From NCBI GenBank assembly GCA_016763255.1, contig JAESUA010000022.1:1-8080 (forward strand): 8,080 bases of DNA. The letters are read 5' to 3'. The notes beneath the pieces are model-generated. The model was not told the origin of the DNA. It did not search any database and worked only from the letters and a program-made list of their open reading frames with translations. Shown one piece after another: positions 6,317 to 8,080 of the stretch. Numbering within the stretch: the stretch's first letter is position 1; each line of letters begins with the position of its first letter. The stretch comes from Magnetovibrio sp. Lineage in GTDB: Bacteria; Pseudomonadota; Alphaproteobacteria; Rhodospirillales; Magnetovibrionaceae. The position numbers and the translations under genes were made by a program.

Positions 6317-8080
6317 TCATATTTTGCCAAGTGCGCGCAGGATTTTGTCCGGCGTAAACGGCATATGCGTCACCCGGGTTTCCATCGGGCTCAGGGCGTC
6401 ATTGATTGCGTTCATGATGGCCGAAGGCGCACCGGCGGTACCGGCCTCACCAACACCCTTGGCTCCCAACTCGGATGTCTCGGTTGGGGTGACCACATGA
6501 CCGACGACGATGTCGGGCATTTCAGCCGCCATGGGCAGCAGATAATCGGCTAGGGAGCCGTTTACCAGCTGGCCTTCATCTGTGTACATGCATTCTTCAT
6601 AAAGTGCCGGACCGATGCCCTGCACCACGCCACCGCGGGTTTGCTCGGCCACCAATTGTGGATTGATCACGGTGCCGCAGTCTTCCACCACCCAGTACTT
6701 CAAAAGTTTCACCAAGCCGGTGTCGGTGTCGACCTCCAACACGCACGCATGGGCCGCATTGGTGTAGACAAAGGGATAGTCTTTGGACACAAAATGCTTG
6801 GTGGCAATCAGTTCGGGCTGGACCCCGTCGGGCAAGGTATCGCCACGAAAATATGCGATACGGCCAAGTTCGGCCAGCGCCATGCGTTCAACCGTGGTGC
6901 CCATATCGATGATCTGACCGGCACAGATGTCCAAACTGTCCGGATCGGCCTGCAAGATGGCCCCGGCAACTTTAAGGATATTCTTACGCAATTCTTTGCC
7001 CGCTTGCAGGGCCGCTTCACCACCGATGCCCGCACCGCGAGACGCCCAGGTGCCGCCGCCGTAAGGCACCGTGTCGGTATCTCCGGTGATGACACGCACA
7101 TTTTCGATGTCCACCCCAACCGCGCTGGCGGCCACTTGGGCGATGACGGTTTCGGTGCCCTGGCCTTGTTCGGTGACGCTGATCGAACAGGTGATTGAGC
7201 CGGTCGGGTCCATACGAATGGTGCAGCCATCTTGGGACGCGATGCGCGCCCCACCAATGCCGTAAAACGCCGGGCTGGGGTTGGTCACTTCGATCAGGCT
7301 GACAAATCCGATGCCACGATAAATGCCCTGCTTACGCAGCTTGGCCTGCTCGACACGAAAGGCTTTGTAGTCACACATCTCCACCAGTTTTTCCATACAC
7401 TGGTGATGCGACTGGCGTTCATAAATGGCCCCGGAGGGTGAGGTATAAGGATAAGCGTCCTCGTCGATGAAACTGTTCATGCGCACTTCGACCGGGTCCA
7501 AGCCAAGCTTACGCGCGCCTTCATCAAGAAGATGTTCACCCACCGCGATGGCGATCGGATGACCGACGCCACGGTATTGGCACATCAAGCCCTTGTTTTG
7601 AAACACCGCTTGGCCATGGGCACGATAATGTTTGTGCTTATAGGGTCCACAAGTAAGGTTCAAAACCTGATTGAGCTCAATGCCCGAGGTCCGCGGATAC
7701 GCCGAATACGGACCGATGCCGGTGAGATCATGCATTTCCAGCGCCAACAGTTCACCATTTTCGGCCAAGGCCATGCGGGCCTTGACGATGTGATCGCGGG
7801 CATGAATGTCGGAGACAAAACTTTCCAGGCGGTCAGCGATGAATTTCACCGGGCGGCCCAACATGACGCTCAGCGCGCCGGCGGTCATTTCATCGGGATA
7901 GGTATGGATCTTGATGCCAAACGATCCGCCGACATCCTTACAAATCACCCGCACCTTGTCCTCATTGAGGCCCAGGTGCGTGGCAAACAGGTTTTTGGAC
8001 ATGTGCGGGCACTGCACCGACATGTACATCGTCATCGTTTCATCGGCGGGGTTGTAATCACAAATGATCGAGCGCGGCTC
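6317..8080 (-). CDS. Xanthine dehydrogenase/CoxL-family molybdopterin-binding large subunit, N-terminus beyond right edge
   Basis: Catalytic subunit of a molybdenum hydroxylase, which inserts oxygen from water into a C-H bond of an aldehyde, aromatic heterocycle or similar substrate, passing electrons through FeS and FAD subunits. The frame is open to the right edge, giving 587 residues of a protein usually near 780; the apparent ATG at 8035 is internal, since EPRSIICDYNPAD before it matches family sequence. Motifs numbered from the edge: DVGGSFGIK (49-57, cofactor region), QYRGVGH (168-174, at the active-site loop), EQGQGTETVIAQ (304-315, cofactor binding), and GAKGVGEAG (539-547) with the conserved catalytic Glu545. 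The loop lacks the AYRCSFR signature of true CO dehydrogenase, so it is not form I CoxL. It resembles the form II YRGAGR loop but ends in His. The FAD and 2Fe-2S subunits are not in this window and could lie upstream. The substrate is not predictable. Confidence 0.9.
   Translation of the reverse strand, partial: EPRSIICDYNPADETMTMYMSVQCPHMSKNLFATHLGLNEDKVRVICKDVGGSFGIKIHTYPDEMTAGALSVMLGRPVKFIADRLESFVSDIHARDHIVKARMALAENGELLALEMHDLTGIGPYSAYPRTSGIELNQVLNLTCGPYKHKHYRAHGQAVFQNKGLMCQYRGVGHPIAIAVGEHLLDEGARKLGLDPVEVRMNSFIDEDAYPYTSPSGAIYERQSHHQCMEKLVEMCDYKAFRVEQAKLRKQGIYRGIGFVSLIEVTNPSPAFYGIGGARIASQDGCTIRMDPTGSITCSISVTEQGQGTETVIAQVAASAVGVDIENVRVITGDTDTVPYGGGTWASRGAGIGGEAALQAGKELRKNILKVAGAILQADPDSLDICAGQIIDMGTTVERMALAELGRIAYFRGDTLPDGVQPELIATKHFVSKDYPFVYTNAAHACVLEVDTDTGLVKLLKYWVVEDCGTVINPQLVAEQTRGGVVQGIGPALYEECMYTDEGQLVNGSLADYLLPMAAEMPDIVVGHVVTPTETSELGAKGVGEAGTAGAPSAIMNAINDALSPMETRVTHMPFTPDKILRALGKI

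Noticed and set aside
6641..7198. Plus-strand open frame of 185 codons opposite the molybdenum enzyme gene
   Set aside because: It overlaps conserved cofactor-binding motifs on the other strand; it is a GC-driven shadow.
7990..8035. ATG at 8035 as true start of the molybdenum enzyme
   Set aside because: The frame continues upstream to the edge with family-like sequence, and about 190 N-terminal residues would be missing.
6317..8080. Assignment as aerobic CO dehydrogenase large subunit CoxL (form I)
   Set aside because: The AYRCSFR active-site signature is absent; the loop reads QYRGVGH.
1..8080. CRISPR arrays, insertion sequences, tRNA or rRNA genes
   Set aside because: No repeated spacers, transposase-like frames, terminal repeats flanked by target duplications, or tRNA-like folds were noticed.

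Overview
The window looks like a chromosomal piece of a Gram-negative bacterium, most likely an alphaproteobacterium. That assignment is an inference from the protein sequences, the mid-range GC content, the Tat-exported binding protein and the pairing of a Liv-type ABC transporter with a molybdenum hydroxylase; no phylogenetic marker gene is present. All seven genes lie on the minus strand, so transcription runs from the right edge to the left edge.

In transcription order: (1) 8080-6317, a xanthine dehydrogenase/CoxL-family molybdopterin-binding large subunit whose N-terminus lies beyond the right edge; (2) 6246-4981, a Tat-exported periplasmic substrate-binding protein (Peripla_BP_6/LivK type) with a strong AGGAGG ribosome binding site; (3) 4861-3977 livH and (4) 3980-2985 livM, the two inner-membrane permeases; (5) 2988-2221 livG and (6) 2221-1514 livF, the two ATPases; (7) 1351 to the left edge, the N-terminal two thirds of acetyl-CoA synthetase (acs). 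The four cytoplasmic-side transporter genes are tightly coupled (livH/livM 4-base ATGA overlap, livM/livG 4-base ATGA overlap, livG/livF 1-base TGATG overlap). The binding-protein gene is separated from them by a 119-base spacer holding a strong hairpin, which suggests unequal expression of the binding protein and the membrane complex. A 162-base spacer with a good sigma70-like promoter separates livF from acs, so acs is probably a separate transcription unit.

Together the genes suggest uptake of a small polar or aromatic/heterocyclic compound through a HAAT-family transporter, with hydroxylation by the neighbouring molybdenum enzyme in the cytoplasm. The link between transporter and oxidase is inferred from adjacency only. 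The true substrate cannot be read from the sequence, and leucine/isoleucine/valine should not be assumed. The acs gene is ordinary central metabolism and need not be related.

No mobile element, CRISPR array, tRNA or rRNA was seen, and no stretch over 300 bases lacks a gene. I did not find a clearly new system. The points most worth a second look are a Walker A motif in LivG in which the usual Thr/Ser after the Lys is Gly, an unusual active-site loop (QYRGVGH) in the molybdenum enzyme, the nested alternative hairpins between the binding-protein gene and livH, and a composition shift within livF toward acs.
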